From Paroceanicella profunda (GTDB taxonomy: Bacteria > Pseudomonadota > Alphaproteobacteria > Rhodobacterales > Rhodobacteraceae): a stretch of 64,000 nt of DNA. The position numbers and the translations under genes are program-made. Numbering within the stretch: the stretch's first letter is position 1; the number at the start of each line of letters is the position of its first letter. The notes under the pieces are model-generated. The model saw only the letters and a program-made list of their open reading frames with translations. It was not told where the DNA came from and did not search any database. Where the stretch lies: positions 3,440,501 to 3,504,500 of the forward strand of contig NZ_CP040818.1 in assembly GCF_005887635.2 (NCBI RefSeq), given 5' to 3'. Positions 55,844 to 64,000 of the stretch are shown piece by piece.

Positions 55844-57195
55844 CGCTGCGCCTCCCCGTCCGCCACATCTGGCAGCTGCACGGGCGCCCGGCGCATCAGC
55901 GGCATCAGGCGGTCCATCTCCGGCCCGTGGTCCTGCCCGGTGAGCGCGCGGCGCAGCGGCATGAACAGCCCCCGCCCCTTGCGTCCCGTGGCGGCGCGCA
56001 CCGCCGTGGTCCAGGTCTTCCAGCTCTCCGCGGTCCAGGGCGGCGGCGGCAGCAGCGCCAGCGCTTCGGCCACGAAGCCTTCATCCTCCGGCGCGATCTT
56101 CGGGGCGGCGCCGTCGCGGCACAGATGCCACCAGGCGGCGAGGTCATCGAAACGCTCCAGGTTGCCCTGCACCGCCGGCCACAAGGCGGGGCCCTGCGCC
56201 TCCGGAATGCCGAGCGCCGCCGCCCGGGCCGCCACGGCCTCCCAGGGCTGCGCGTGCAGCACCTTGGCGGAGAGGGGTCCGAGATCCGCCGCATCGAAAC
56301 TGGTGGGGGCCGCACCGAAGCGCGTGAGGTCGAACCCCGCGACGATATCCTCCGGCCTGCTCCGCGGCTCCACCGGGTCGGCAGAGCCGAGCCGCGCGAT
56401 GAGCGACAGCAGCGCCATGGGCTCCACGCCGGCCGCCGCGAGGTCCTTCAGCGCCAGCGATCCCTCGCGCTTGGAGAGCCCGGCGCCGCCCGGCCCGGTG
56501 AGCAGCGAGTGATGCGCGAAGCGCGGCACGGACGCGCCGAGCGCGGAGAAGATCTGCACCTGCGTCGCGGTGTTGGTGATGTGATCGGCGCCGCGCACGA
56601 TGTCCGTAACCCCCATCTCCGCGTCATCGACGACGGAGGCCAGGGTATAGAGCATCATCCCGTCCGCCCGGATCAGCACCGGGTCGGAGAGCGACGCGGC
56701 ATCGACGGACTGGGGCCCGAGGATGCCGTCCTCCCAGCCCACCCGGGCGCGCTCCAGCAGGAAGCGCCAGTGGCCGGGGCCGCGCTGCGCGCGCAGGCTG
56801 TCGCGCTCCGCCTCCGAGAGAGCGCGTGCGGCGCGGTCATAGATCGGGGGAAGGCCCATGCCGAGCAGCTTGCGGCGCCGCAGGTCCAGTTCGACCGGCG
56901 TCTCGAAGCACTCGTAGAGGCGGTCGGCAGCGCGCAGCCGGTCGGCCGCGTCGCGGTAGAGGTCCAGCCTGTCGGACTGGCGCTCCTCGCGGTCCCAGTC
57001 GAGGCCGAGCCACTCCAGGTCGCGGCGGATCTGGTCCGCATATTCCGGGCGCGACCGCTCCGCGTCGGTATCGTCCAGCCGCAGGATGAAACAGCCGCCG
57101 GCCTTGCGCGCCAGGGCCCATGAAAACAGGGCCGCGCGCAGATTTCCGACATGCAGGTAGCCGGTCGGCGAGGGCGCGAAGCGCGTGGTTGTCAT
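55840..57195 (-). CDS. gltX: Glutamate-tRNA ligase, short form
   Basis: A 451-residue class I aminoacyl-tRNA synthetase charging tRNA-Glu. The HIGH-type motif is 'APSPTGYLHVGNLRAALF' at residue 7-24, and the KMSKS-type motif is 'LSKREGSLALKDLA' near 243. 'FILRLDDTDAERSRPEYADQ' is the Glu-specific stretch. At about 450 residues it is the shorter of the two GltX forms often found in Alphaproteobacteria; a longer GltX1 may exist elsewhere and either may also handle tRNA-Gln. The ATG is at 57195, with a TrpD2-like gene coupled downstream. Confidence 0.94.
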   Translation of the reverse strand: MTTTRFAPSPTGYLHVGNLRAALFSWALARKAGGCFILRLDDTDAERSRPEYADQIRRDLEWLGLDWDREERQSDRLDLYRDAADRLRAADRLYECFETPVELDLRRRKLLGMGLPPIYDRAARALSEAERDSLRAQRGPGHWRFLLERARVGWEDGILGPQSVDAASLSDPVLIRADGMMLYTLASVVDDAEMGVTDIVRGADHITNTATQVQIFSALGASVPRFAHHSLLTGPGGAGLSKREGSLALKDLAAAGVEPMALLSLIARLGSADPVEPRSRPEDIVAGFDLTRFGAAPTSFDAADLGPLSAKVLHAQPWEAVAARAAALGIPEAQGPALWPAVQGNLERFDDLAAWWHLCRDGAAPKIAPEDEGFVAEALALLPPPPWTAESWKTWTTAVRAATGRKGRGLFMPLRRALTGQDHGPEMDRLMPLMRRAPVQLPDVADGEAQR

Positions 57196-57299
57196 GGAGC
57201 CTCCGGGCGCAGGGAAAAGGGTTTCCCCTCCTTACACCGTCGCGGCCCCGGCTTTAAGCCCCTCTGGAGCCCGGGCCGGCGCTGGCCTAAGCTGCGCGC

Positions 57300-57719
57300 A
57301 TGACAGCTTCCGACTCTCCCGATGACGATCTGACCGCACCCGGCCTCGCGCAGATCGAGGCCCTCGTGCAGGCCGCCTTCGCCGCACTTCCCGCGCCGGT
57401 CCGCCAGGCCTGTGCCGATCTCGCGCTGAGGGTGGAGGATTTCCCGACCGATGAGATCGTCGAGGAGATGGAGCTTGAAAGCCCCTGGGATCTCACCGGT
57501 CTCTACCAGGGTGTGCCGCTGACCGAAAAATCCACCTGGGACATGCCGACCGGCCCCGACACGGTCTGGCTCTACCGCCGGCCGATCCTGGATGAATGGG
57601 TGGAGCGGGGCGATGTCGGGCTGGCCGCGCTGGTCTCCCATGTCCTCGTCCACGAGATCGCCCATCACCTCGGGTGGAGCGATGCCGACATCATGCGCGT
57701 GGACGACTGGACACGATAG
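57300..57719 (+). CDS. Small metallopeptidase of the zincin-like DUF1025 family
   Basis: A 139-residue protein: an acidic N-terminal helix, 'VEDFPTDEIVEEMELESPWDLTGLYQGVPL' region, a strand pair with 'PDTVWLYRRPILDEW' and the zinc site 'VLVHEIAHHLGWSDADI' at about residue 117-133 (HExxHxxG). Such minimal gluzincins occur widely; the substrate is unknown and some may not be active proteases. The start is divergent from gltX, with about 105 bp between. Confidence 0.9.
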   Translation: MTASDSPDDDLTAPGLAQIEALVQAAFAALPAPVRQACADLALRVEDFPTDEIVEEMELESPWDLTGLYQGVPLTEKSTWDMPTGPDTVWLYRRPILDEWVERGDVGLAALVSHVLVHEIAHHLGWSDADIMRVDDWTR

Positions 57720-57771
57720 CCGCCGCCCCGCCCCCGCATCCTCTCCGGCCCGCCACCCAGCGGCCCGGGCG

Positions 57772-59268
57772 TCAGTTCGACGGCTCCGCCGGTGCCTCGG
57801 CAGGGCCTACCTCGGGCAAATCGCCGGCCTCCGGCGCAGGGGCGGTTCCCGCTTCCGCCGCACCGCTGCCGCCGATCTGGCCGTCCACCCAGAAGCCGTC
57901 ATATTCCTCGCCCGAGGCGTAGGTCATCTGCCCCCGGCCCTGGCGCTGCCCCTTGCGGAATGTCCCGGTGTAGACATCGCCATTGGGATAGGTCGCGGTG
58001 CCCTGCCCGTCGATCTCGCCGGCCTTCCACTCGCCTTCGTAGCGGAAGCCGTCGTCCATGGTGATCACGCCCTGGCCCTCGCGCTGACCGTTGACGAAAC
58101 TCCCCTTGTAGACGGTGCCGTCGGCATAGGTGGTCACCCCCTCGCCATCGCGCAGTCCGTTCTTCCAGGCGCCCTCGTAGGTGTAGCCGTCGCCATAGGT
58201 CATCTTGCCCTGGCCGTCGTACTTGGCGTTGTGGAACGCGCCCTCGTAGACCATGCCGTTCTCGTAACGCGCCACGCCCTGGCCCTCGATCACCCCGTTC
58301 ACCCAGTCCCCCTCGTAGGAGGAGCCGTCGGAATAGGTGATCTTGCCCTTTCCGTTGGGCTGGTCGTTGGCGAAGACGCCCTCGTGAACCGCGCCATCGG
58401 CGTAATGGATGGTGCCCTTGCCCTCCATCCGCCCCTCGACCCATTCGCCCTCGTAGCGATAGCCGTCGGCGGCGGTGAACACGCCCTTGCCGGAATTCTG
58501 GTCGTTTTGGAAACCGCCCTCGTAAACGTCGCCGTTCGCGAAGATGGTCTTGCCCTGGCCCTCGCGGCGGCCGTTCACGAACGCACCCTCGTAGCGGTCG
58601 CCGTTCGCCTGCACCAGCGTGCCGGTGCCGTTGATCTGGCCACCCTTCCACGCGCCGGTATAGCTGAGCCCGTCAGGCATGGTGATGGAGCCCTGCCCCT
58701 CGCGCACGCCATTGGCGATGTCGCCCTCGTAGACCGCGCCGTCGGCATAGGTGATCTTGCCGTGGCCGTCCTTGGTGCCCTTCACCCAGGTGCCCTCGTA
58801 ACGGTAGCCGTTCGGCGAGGTCATGATTCCGAACCCGTCATGCACCGCGGCCTTGAACTCGCCCTCGTAGCGCACGCCGTTGGCATACTGGGCCACGCCT
58901 TTGCCCTCGATCACGCCGTCGACCCAGTCACCCTCGTACCAGCCGCCGTCGGCATAGGTGATCTTGCCCTTGCCGTCCGGCCCGCCATTCTTGAAATGCC
59001 CGGCATAAGCCGACCCGTTGGGATATTTCGCGACCCCCTCGCCCTCCATGCGGCCATCGATCCACTCACCGGTGTATTCGAAGCCGCCGGGGCGCTTGTA
59101 GGTGCCATGGCCGTTCTGCTTGCCGTCCTTGAATTCACCTTCATAGATGTCGCCGGTATCGTACTGCTTGGTCTGGACGGTGGACTCCGACTGAGCGATG
59201 ACCTCCGTGCCCACAAGCACGAGAATCAGGCCGGAGGCCAGGATCAGGGTCGGTCTGCTCGGTTTCAC
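57772..59268 (-). CDS. Exported protein of 19 MORN repeats
   Basis: A 498-residue protein with an N-terminal signal peptide (residues about 1-25, ending in Val-Ile-Ala-Gln), then 19 MORN repeats of 23 residues by my count of the Tyr-x-Gly-x-Phe/Trp core, then an Ala/Pro/Glu-rich tail. The start is a GTG at 59268 with a strong GGAGGAAT site. Repeats 2-10 resemble repeats 11-19 pairwise, so a nine-repeat block was duplicated. MORN proteins often bind lipids or act as scaffolds; here it would face the periplasm. It is not in an operon. Confidence 0.9.
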   Translation of the reverse strand: MKPSRPTLILASGLILVLVGTEVIAQSESTVQTKQYDTGDIYEGEFKDGKQNGHGTYKRPGGFEYTGEWIDGRMEGEGVAKYPNGSAYAGHFKNGGPDGKGKITYADGGWYEGDWVDGVIEGKGVAQYANGVRYEGEFKAAVHDGFGIMTSPNGYRYEGTWVKGTKDGHGKITYADGAVYEGDIANGVREGQGSITMPDGLSYTGAWKGGQINGTGTLVQANGDRYEGAFVNGRREGQGKTIFANGDVYEGGFQNDQNSGKGVFTAADGYRYEGEWVEGRMEGKGTIHYADGAVHEGVFANDQPNGKGKITYSDGSSYEGDWVNGVIEGQGVARYENGMVYEGAFHNAKYDGQGKMTYGDGYTYEGAWKNGLRDGEGVTTYADGTVYKGSFVNGQREGQGVITMDDGFRYEGEWKAGEIDGQGTATYPNGDVYTGTFRKGQRQGRGQMTYASGEEYDGFWVDGQIGGSGAAEAGTAPAPEAGDLPEVGPAEAPAEPSN

Positions 59269-59494
59269 GATATTCCTCCACCGGCGCCGGCACGGGGAAG
59301 TTCCGGGCGCGCCGGCACCCACTACACGTTCGCTCCCGGTCTCCCGGAGCCAGGGCCGGGTTGCCTGCCGCGAAGTCTAGGGCCCCGCCCCTGCGGTGAC
59401 AACTCTGGTTTTGAACGAGGTTAAGCGACACCTCTGGTTTTGCCCGGGCCAAGGCGATATAGCGCAACGGTCCGAAAGTGAGGGGGAAATGCGA

Positions 59495-61153
59495 ATGTCC
59501 GAGCGCTTCAGGCTGACCTTGGCCCAGCTCAATCCTGTGGTGGGCGATCTCGCCGGCAACATGGAACAGGCCATCGCGGCACATGATGAGGGCCGCAGCG
59601 CCGGGGCCGATCTGGTGATGCTGCCGGAAATGTTCCTCGCGGGCTACCAGATCCAGGACCTCGTGCTCAAACCCGCCTTCATCGCCGATGTGATGAACGC
59701 GCTCGCGGCCCTGGCACGGCGGACCGCCGAAGGCCCGGCGCTCGGCATCGGCGCGCCTGTGATGGAGGGGGCGGAGCTGCACAACGCCTACCACATCCTG
59801 CAGGGCGGCCGCATCGTCGCGCAGATCCTCAAGCACGACCTGCCCAACGACGAGGTCTTCGACGAAAAGCGCCTCTATTCCAGCGGCGAGATCAGCGGCC
59901 CCGTCCGCCTCGGCCCGATCCGCATCGGCGTGCCGATCTGCGAGGATGCCTGGCATCCGGAAGTGGCGGAAACCCTGGTCGAGACCGGCGCGGAGATCCT
60001 CCTCGTGCCGAACGGATCGCCCTATTTCCGCGGCAAGTGGGATGTGCGCCTGTCGCACATGGTCTCCCGCGTGGTCGAGACGGGGCTGCCGCTCGTCTAT
60101 CTCAACATGGTGGGGGGGCAGGACGACCAGGTCTTCGACGGGGGCAGCTTCGTGCTCAACCCCGGCGGCAAGCTCGCCGCCCTGCTGCCGGTGTTCGACA
60201 CCGCCATCGCGCATCTCGATTTCGCGCGCGGGCCCGACGGCTGGGCCTGCCTGCCTGCCGAGCGCGCGGCCCTGCCCGACGCATGGGAGCAGGACTATCG
60301 CGCCATCGTCGAGGGCACGCGGGATTACCTGCGCAAGTCGGGGTTCTCGAAAGTGGTGCTGGGATTGTCCGGGGGGGTGGATTCGGCGCTCGTCGCGGCC
60401 ATCGCCGCCGATGCCATCGGCGCGGAAAACGTGCATTGCGTGATGCTGCCGTCGCGCCACACCTCCTCCGAGTCGCTGGAGGACGCGGAGGCCGTGGCCC
60501 GGGCGCTCGGCTGCCGTCTCGACACCCTGCCGATCGACCCGGCCCGCGCCGCGGTCGAGGCCACGCTCGCCCCGCTCTTCGAGGGCCGTGCGCCGGACAT
60601 CACCGAGGAGAACATCCAGTCCCGCCTGCGCGGGCTGATGCTCATGGCGCTGTCCAACAAGTTCGGGGAAATGCTGCTGACCACGGGGAACAAGTCCGAG
60701 GTCGCGGTCGGCTATGCCACCATCTACGGCGACATGGCCGGCGGCTACAATCCGATCAAGGACCTCTACAAGACCCGGGTGTTCGAGACCTGCCGCTGGC
60801 GCAATGCCAATCACCGGCCCTGGATGCTCGGGCCCGAGGGCGAGGTGATCCCCGCGCGGGTCATCACCAAGCCCCCGTCGGCAGAGTTGCGCGACGACCA
60901 GAAGGACGAGGATTCGCTGCCGCCCTACGAGATGCTGGACGCGATTCTCGACGGACTCATCGAACGCGACCTCGCCATCGGTGACCTCGTCGCCGAGGGC
61001 TTCGAGCGCGAGACCGTCGAGAAGGTCGAACGCCTGCTCTACCTCTCCGAATACAAGCGCTACCAGGCCGCTCCCGGCCCCAAGGTCAGCCCGAAGGCCT
61101 TCTGGCTGGACCGGCGCTACCCCATCGTGATGCGCTGGCGCGACCGCGGCTGA
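59495..61153 (+). CDS. nadE: Glutamine-dependent NAD+ synthetase
   Basis: A 552-residue two-domain enzyme: an N-terminal nitrilase-type glutaminase (residues 1-270) with catalytic Glu in 'MLPEMFLAGYQIQD', Lys in 'ILKHDLPNDEVFDEKR' and Cys in 'VPICEDAWHPE'; and a C-terminal NAD synthetase with the PP-loop 'LGLSGGVDSALVAAIA' near 290 and 'TTGNKSEVAVGYATIYGDMAGG' near 395. It amidates nicotinate adenine dinucleotide with glutamine-derived ammonia. The ATG at 59495 was preferred to one six bases upstream because of the distance to GAGGGGG. Confidence 0.96.
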   Translation: MSERFRLTLAQLNPVVGDLAGNMEQAIAAHDEGRSAGADLVMLPEMFLAGYQIQDLVLKPAFIADVMNALAALARRTAEGPALGIGAPVMEGAELHNAYHILQGGRIVAQILKHDLPNDEVFDEKRLYSSGEISGPVRLGPIRIGVPICEDAWHPEVAETLVETGAEILLVPNGSPYFRGKWDVRLSHMVSRVVETGLPLVYLNMVGGQDDQVFDGGSFVLNPGGKLAALLPVFDTAIAHLDFARGPDGWACLPAERAALPDAWEQDYRAIVEGTRDYLRKSGFSKVVLGLSGGVDSALVAAIAADAIGAENVHCVMLPSRHTSSESLEDAEAVARALGCRLDTLPIDPARAAVEATLAPLFEGRAPDITEENIQSRLRGLMLMALSNKFGEMLLTTGNKSEVAVGYATIYGDMAGGYNPIKDLYKTRVFETCRWRNANHRPWMLGPEGEVIPARVITKPPSAELRDDQKDEDSLPPYEMLDAILDGLIERDLAIGDLVAEGFERETVEKVERLLYLSEYKRYQAAPGPKVSPKAFWLDRRYPIVMRWRDRG

Positions 61154-61420
61154 CCGCCCTCCCGGTGCCGGAGCCCCGCACACAGGCGCGGCACCGGCGT
61201 CGCTCCACGTTCCCGACGAGGCGCGCGGCCACCCCGCCCCCGCCCCGCAGGCGGGGTCATGCCACGCGAAGGCGCTCCCCGGTGGGCGGGTCCCGCCGGG
61301 TTCGCACCGTCGCTGGCAAACCCGCCTCCGCACCCCGAAGGCCCTCCACCCGGCGCACCTGCATCGATGCGTCAAACCGGGCCCGCCCCGGGCGAGACCG
61401 GTCCTCTCCGCCGCGCCGGA

Positions 61421-62134
61421 TCACACGCTGCGCGGCGGCTGAAGCTCCCACAGGTGCACCGCAAGCCGCACGCTCCCGCCGCTGAAACTGCCCCCTGCCG
61501 CCGTCAGCGTCAGCGCGGTCGCGCCGTAATAGGCCTGCGGACTGCCGGTCACCCCGGCGGCGTAGGAATTCAGCCCGACCCCGAGCGAGGACCCGTAGCG
61601 ATCCGCCGACCCCGCCACTCCGAGAGACCAGGAGGTCGCCCCCCCGGTGATCGCCGAGGTCACCCGCGCCGATACGCCCAGCACCACCGCGCCCGCCGGG
61701 ATCGCCCCCGCCGCGGTGGAGACCGTACCCGCCTCCACGACGTGGTCGATCTCGATCACCCGGCCCAGCGTCGCCGCACCGCCGGTGGCGAAGGACAGCG
61801 CGTCGCTCACCCACTGCGTGCCGTCGAACAGCAGGACACGGCCGCTCTCCAGGTCGAACGCCCGCCAGCCGGCACGTGGACTGGCAAAGTCCCACCCGCC
61901 GTTGATGCAGAAGGCGATCTGCGCCGCATGCCCCGCCCAGGCCCCGGTCGGAGACCCGGCCACCACATGGGCATCGCCCTCCGCCGGGCTCACCGGCGGA
62001 GTGGACAGCCCCGCCGAAATCACCTGCGGCCAGACCAGCGCGTCAAGCCGCGCTAGCGCCTCGTTCACCGTGACATGCTTCTGCGCCTGTCCCGCCGCAA
62101 GCAGCGGCAGCGCCATTCTCCGGGTCTCACTCAT
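61421..62134 (-). CDS. DUF2793 protein at the end of the GTA tail cluster
   Basis: A 237-residue protein beginning 'RRMALPLLAAGQAQKHVTVNEALARLD', the start signature of DUF2793, continuing with 'GDAHVVAGSPTGAWAGHA' and 'GWDFASPRAGWRAFDLESGRVLLFDGTQW' regions. Members lie next to phage or GTA tail genes and look like tail-tip or fibre proteins. The C-terminal half is Gly/Ala/Ser-rich beta structure. Its ATG at 62134 overlaps the megatron stop by 8 bp. Confidence 0.88.
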   Translation of the reverse strand: MSETRRMALPLLAAGQAQKHVTVNEALARLDALVWPQVISAGLSTPPVSPAEGDAHVVAGSPTGAWAGHAAQIAFCINGGWDFASPRAGWRAFDLESGRVLLFDGTQWVSDALSFATGGAATLGRVIEIDHVVEAGTVSTAAGAIPAGAVVLGVSARVTSAITGGATSWSLGVAGSADRYGSSLGVGLNSYAAGVTGSPQAYYGATALTLTAAGGSFSGGSVRLAVHLWELQPPRSV

Positions 62135-64000
62135 CGATCTCAATCCTCAGGCTGGGTCCGGGGCCGTAGCTTGCCGAGACTTGCGCCACCTCGATCGCGA
62201 AGGGCGCCGAGAGGCCATCTGCGGCCTGTTCGGCCGCGGTGTAGAGCAGAAAGGGCGTCGCGGTTTCCACCTCGCGCAGCAGCGCGCCGCCGGTGGCGAA
62301 CACGCGCACCAGGTAGGCCTCGCTCTCCTCGGCCAGGGGCACGTCGCCCCGGCTCCAGGCATCGCCGTCCCGCCGGCTGCGCCGGGTCCAGCGCAGGTCG
62401 ATATCGCCGTCGGCCTGCCGCCGCGCCGCCGCGTGAACCGGCGACCACGGCCGCAGGCCCACCCCCTCGAACGCCTCGACGACATGCGTGTAGGTCGCAT
62501 CGTCATAGCCGCGCGCCGTGGGCCCGATCCGGTAATGCCGTTCGATGCCGCGCATCGAGGACGGCAGGTCGATCTGCGCGCACCCTGCGCCCATCAGCAC
62601 GAAGTCCGCGCCCGCGGGCAGGTCTTCCGTCGTCAGGAACTCCGTGCCCGCCTGGCCGCGCAGAAGCCCCGAAAGCGCCCAGGTATCTGTGTCCACCAGG
62701 TCGGCCTGCCGGAACTGCACCACCTCCCAGTCCTGCGCCCCGGGCGCCCGCAACGCGGCAAGGTTCGCCCCGTTGAGCACTTCTAGCCCGGAGCGCGCCT
62801 CCAGCAGCCCGCCGGAAACCTTCACCCGCACGGGCACGCCCCGGGTCCACAACCAGGGCCGGGCGGCGGGCAACACGTCCAGCGTCTCGCCCACCACCGC
62901 GCTGCTGCGCAGAACGGTGTCGAGCTCATAGCCGTCGTCCTGCGCCGCGTCGTAGACCGCAACCGGCCCGGGCCAGGGCACCGCCGCCGCCGCCACCCAG
63001 GGCGCATGCGCCACCTCGTTGCCGCGCAGCAGCGGCAGGTCAAGGAAGGTCGCGTAGACCGGCCCCACCTGCGGCAGCTTCTCGATCGTGTAGCTGCGCC
63101 CCGCGCCCGAATGCGCGCCATAGACCGACGCATCCACCCGCAAGGCATCCACCCGGCGCAGGCCGACGTCCTCCACCCGGTCCACCCGGTAGCGCGCCAC
63201 GCCGCCGCCGGAGGCGATGCTCACCACGTCGCCCGGCTCCACCCCGATGCGCGACGCGGGCAGCGAGAACCGCGCCGTGTCCCGCGCCACCCGCGCCTCG
63301 GACAGCCAGCGATCGGCGATCGCCTGGCCCTGCGCGGCAGACAGCGTGATCGGCAGGTCGCTGCGATCCGCCCGCGTGCCGCTGCGCCCGGCAGGCAGCG
63401 CCGCCTCGACGGTGGAGATCTGGTAGGCATTGCCCATGTCGGGAAAGCTCACCTGCACCGCCTCGGGAATTTCCGCCGCCGGTCCGCGCACCAGCTCGGG
63501 GCCGAAATCGTCCCCCCGCTCGCTCACGGCGAAGTCCCCGGCCTCCAGCGCGTGGTCCACCTCTCCCTCGCGCATCCGGAACACCAGCGTGCCATCCCGC
63601 TCGAACGCATCGAACCCGTAGGCCAGCATCAGCGGCTGCAACGCCTGGCGCGTGCTCTGCGTCACTTCCATCACGAAGCCGTCCACCACGCCGTGCAGCC
63701 CGGAGACATCGACCTCCGTCAGCCCGGCGTAGAGGCACAGCTCGGCCACCAGTTCCGCCAGCCCGCTCGACCCCATGCGCCCGGAAATCCAGTGCCCCAG
63801 CTCATAGTTGGGCCCATCGGCCCAGACCTCCTGCCGCGCCGGGAAATCCGGCCAGGGCCGCGCGTCCCAGGCCCAGACATAGGCGTTCGCAAGGTCCAGC
63901 ATCGGAGCGCCATAGACCGACGACACCGGGTTGTTGCCCGGGTCGCTCCAGTATCCGAGCACGGCCTGCAGGTAACGCAGCTGGATGAAATCATCGCGCG
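62127..64000 (-). CDS. GTA baseplate 'megatron' protein, 3' part only
   Basis: The frame is open to the window edge and the 5' part lies outside. The visible 624 residues match the C-terminal part of the GTA/phage tail multidomain protein (orfg15-like): 'DFIQLRYLQAVLGYW', 'GNNPVSSVYGAPMLDLANAYVWAWDARPWP', 'RQALQPLMLAYGFDAF', 'GIERHYRIGPTARGYDD' regions. It forms the hub and spike of the GTA tail used for binding and entry. Its presence shows that the GTA structural cluster lies to the right of this window, transcribed leftward, and ends here. It is followed by the DUF2793 gene. Confidence 0.92.
   Translation of the reverse strand, partial: RDDFIQLRYLQAVLGYWSDPGNNPVSSVYGAPMLDLANAYVWAWDARPWPDFPARQEVWADGPNYELGHWISGRMGSSGLAELVAELCLYAGLTEVDVSGLHGVVDGFVMEVTQSTRQALQPLMLAYGFDAFERDGTLVFRMREGEVDHALEAGDFAVSERGDDFGPELVRGPAAEIPEAVQVSFPDMGNAYQISTVEAALPAGRSGTRADRSDLPITLSAAQGQAIADRWLSEARVARDTARFSLPASRIGVEPGDVVSIASGGGVARYRVDRVEDVGLRRVDALRVDASVYGAHSGAGRSYTIEKLPQVGPVYATFLDLPLLRGNEVAHAPWVAAAAVPWPGPVAVYDAAQDDGYELDTVLRSSAVVGETLDVLPAARPWLWTRGVPVRVKVSGGLLEARSGLEVLNGANLAALRAPGAQDWEVVQFRQADLVDTDTWALSGLLRGQAGTEFLTTEDLPAGADFVLMGAGCAQIDLPSSMRGIERHYRIGPTARGYDDATYTHVVEAFEGVGLRPWSPVHAAARRQADGDIDLRWTRRSRRDGDAWSRGDVPLAEESEAYLVRVFATGGALLREVETATPFLLYTAAEQAADGLSAPFAIEVAQVSASYGPGPSLRIEIDE

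Overview
The window is very GC-rich, densely coded DNA from an alphaproteobacterium, almost certainly a member of the Rhodobacteraceae or a close relative. The signs are the end of a gene transfer agent (GTA) cluster with the 'megatron' baseplate gene at the right edge, a DUF6476 gene head to head with rluD, adjacent dnaG-rpoD, an aerobic-type cob operon, a short-form gltX and a Hint-domain protein. It looks chromosomal. No rRNA, canonical tRNA, insertion sequence or CRISPR array was seen.

Left part (1-13.5 kb), all on the minus strand: a cytochrome b561 fragment overlapped by a RibD-like reductase; a TPR protein coupled to an OpgC-like membrane acyltransferase; a small unknown gene; then a tightly overlapped cobalamin operon, transcribed cbiX > cobH fusion > cobL > unknown 140-residue ORF > cobI > cbiG-cobJ fusion > cobM. 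The cob enzymes are unusual: CbiX ends in a tail with about 39 histidines, CobH is fused to an unknown domain through a linker encoded by a 36-nt tandem repeat, and a 15-codon leader ORF precedes cbiX.

Middle part (13.9-29.5 kb): glutathionyl-hydroquinone reductase, a receiver domain lacking its phosphorylation residues, RidA, an acetylpolyamine/histone deacetylase-like enzyme, an adenylate cyclase-TPR protein, an orphan sigma-54 response regulator, an OmpA lipoprotein, an M3 and M32 metallopeptidase pair, and an HxlR regulator divergent from an Old Yellow Enzyme.

The most interesting region is 29.5-36.4 kb. An RtcR-type CARF/sigma-54 activator is divergent from rsr, the bacterial Ro60 (TROVE-vWA) gene. 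Just downstream of rsr on its strand lie two structured, tRNA-like segments, the position and character expected of bacterial Y RNAs. Beyond them, on the same strand, is a broken PLD-helicase-DUF3427 gene with an apparent HIT remnant. The usual ligase/cyclase pair rtcBA is not in the window. This is an RNA-repair/RNA-surveillance locus of unusual composition, and RtcR carries a divergent sigma-54 contact loop.

Right part (36.6-64 kb): YciI/TetR pair; a glxBCD-glnT cluster (N-methylglutamate synthase-like plus GlnT/GmaS-like enzyme) with an XRE-cupin regulator; a Hint-domain protein; rpoH; rluD/DUF6476; dnaG-rpoD; an Fsr-like exporter divergent from an AraC regulator; a TrpD2-like protein coupled to gltX; a small zinc protease; a 19-repeat MORN protein; nadE; and the GTA end. 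GC-rich tandem repeats with different unit lengths (15, 26, 28, 36, 89 and 133 nt) sit in several gaps and in one gene.
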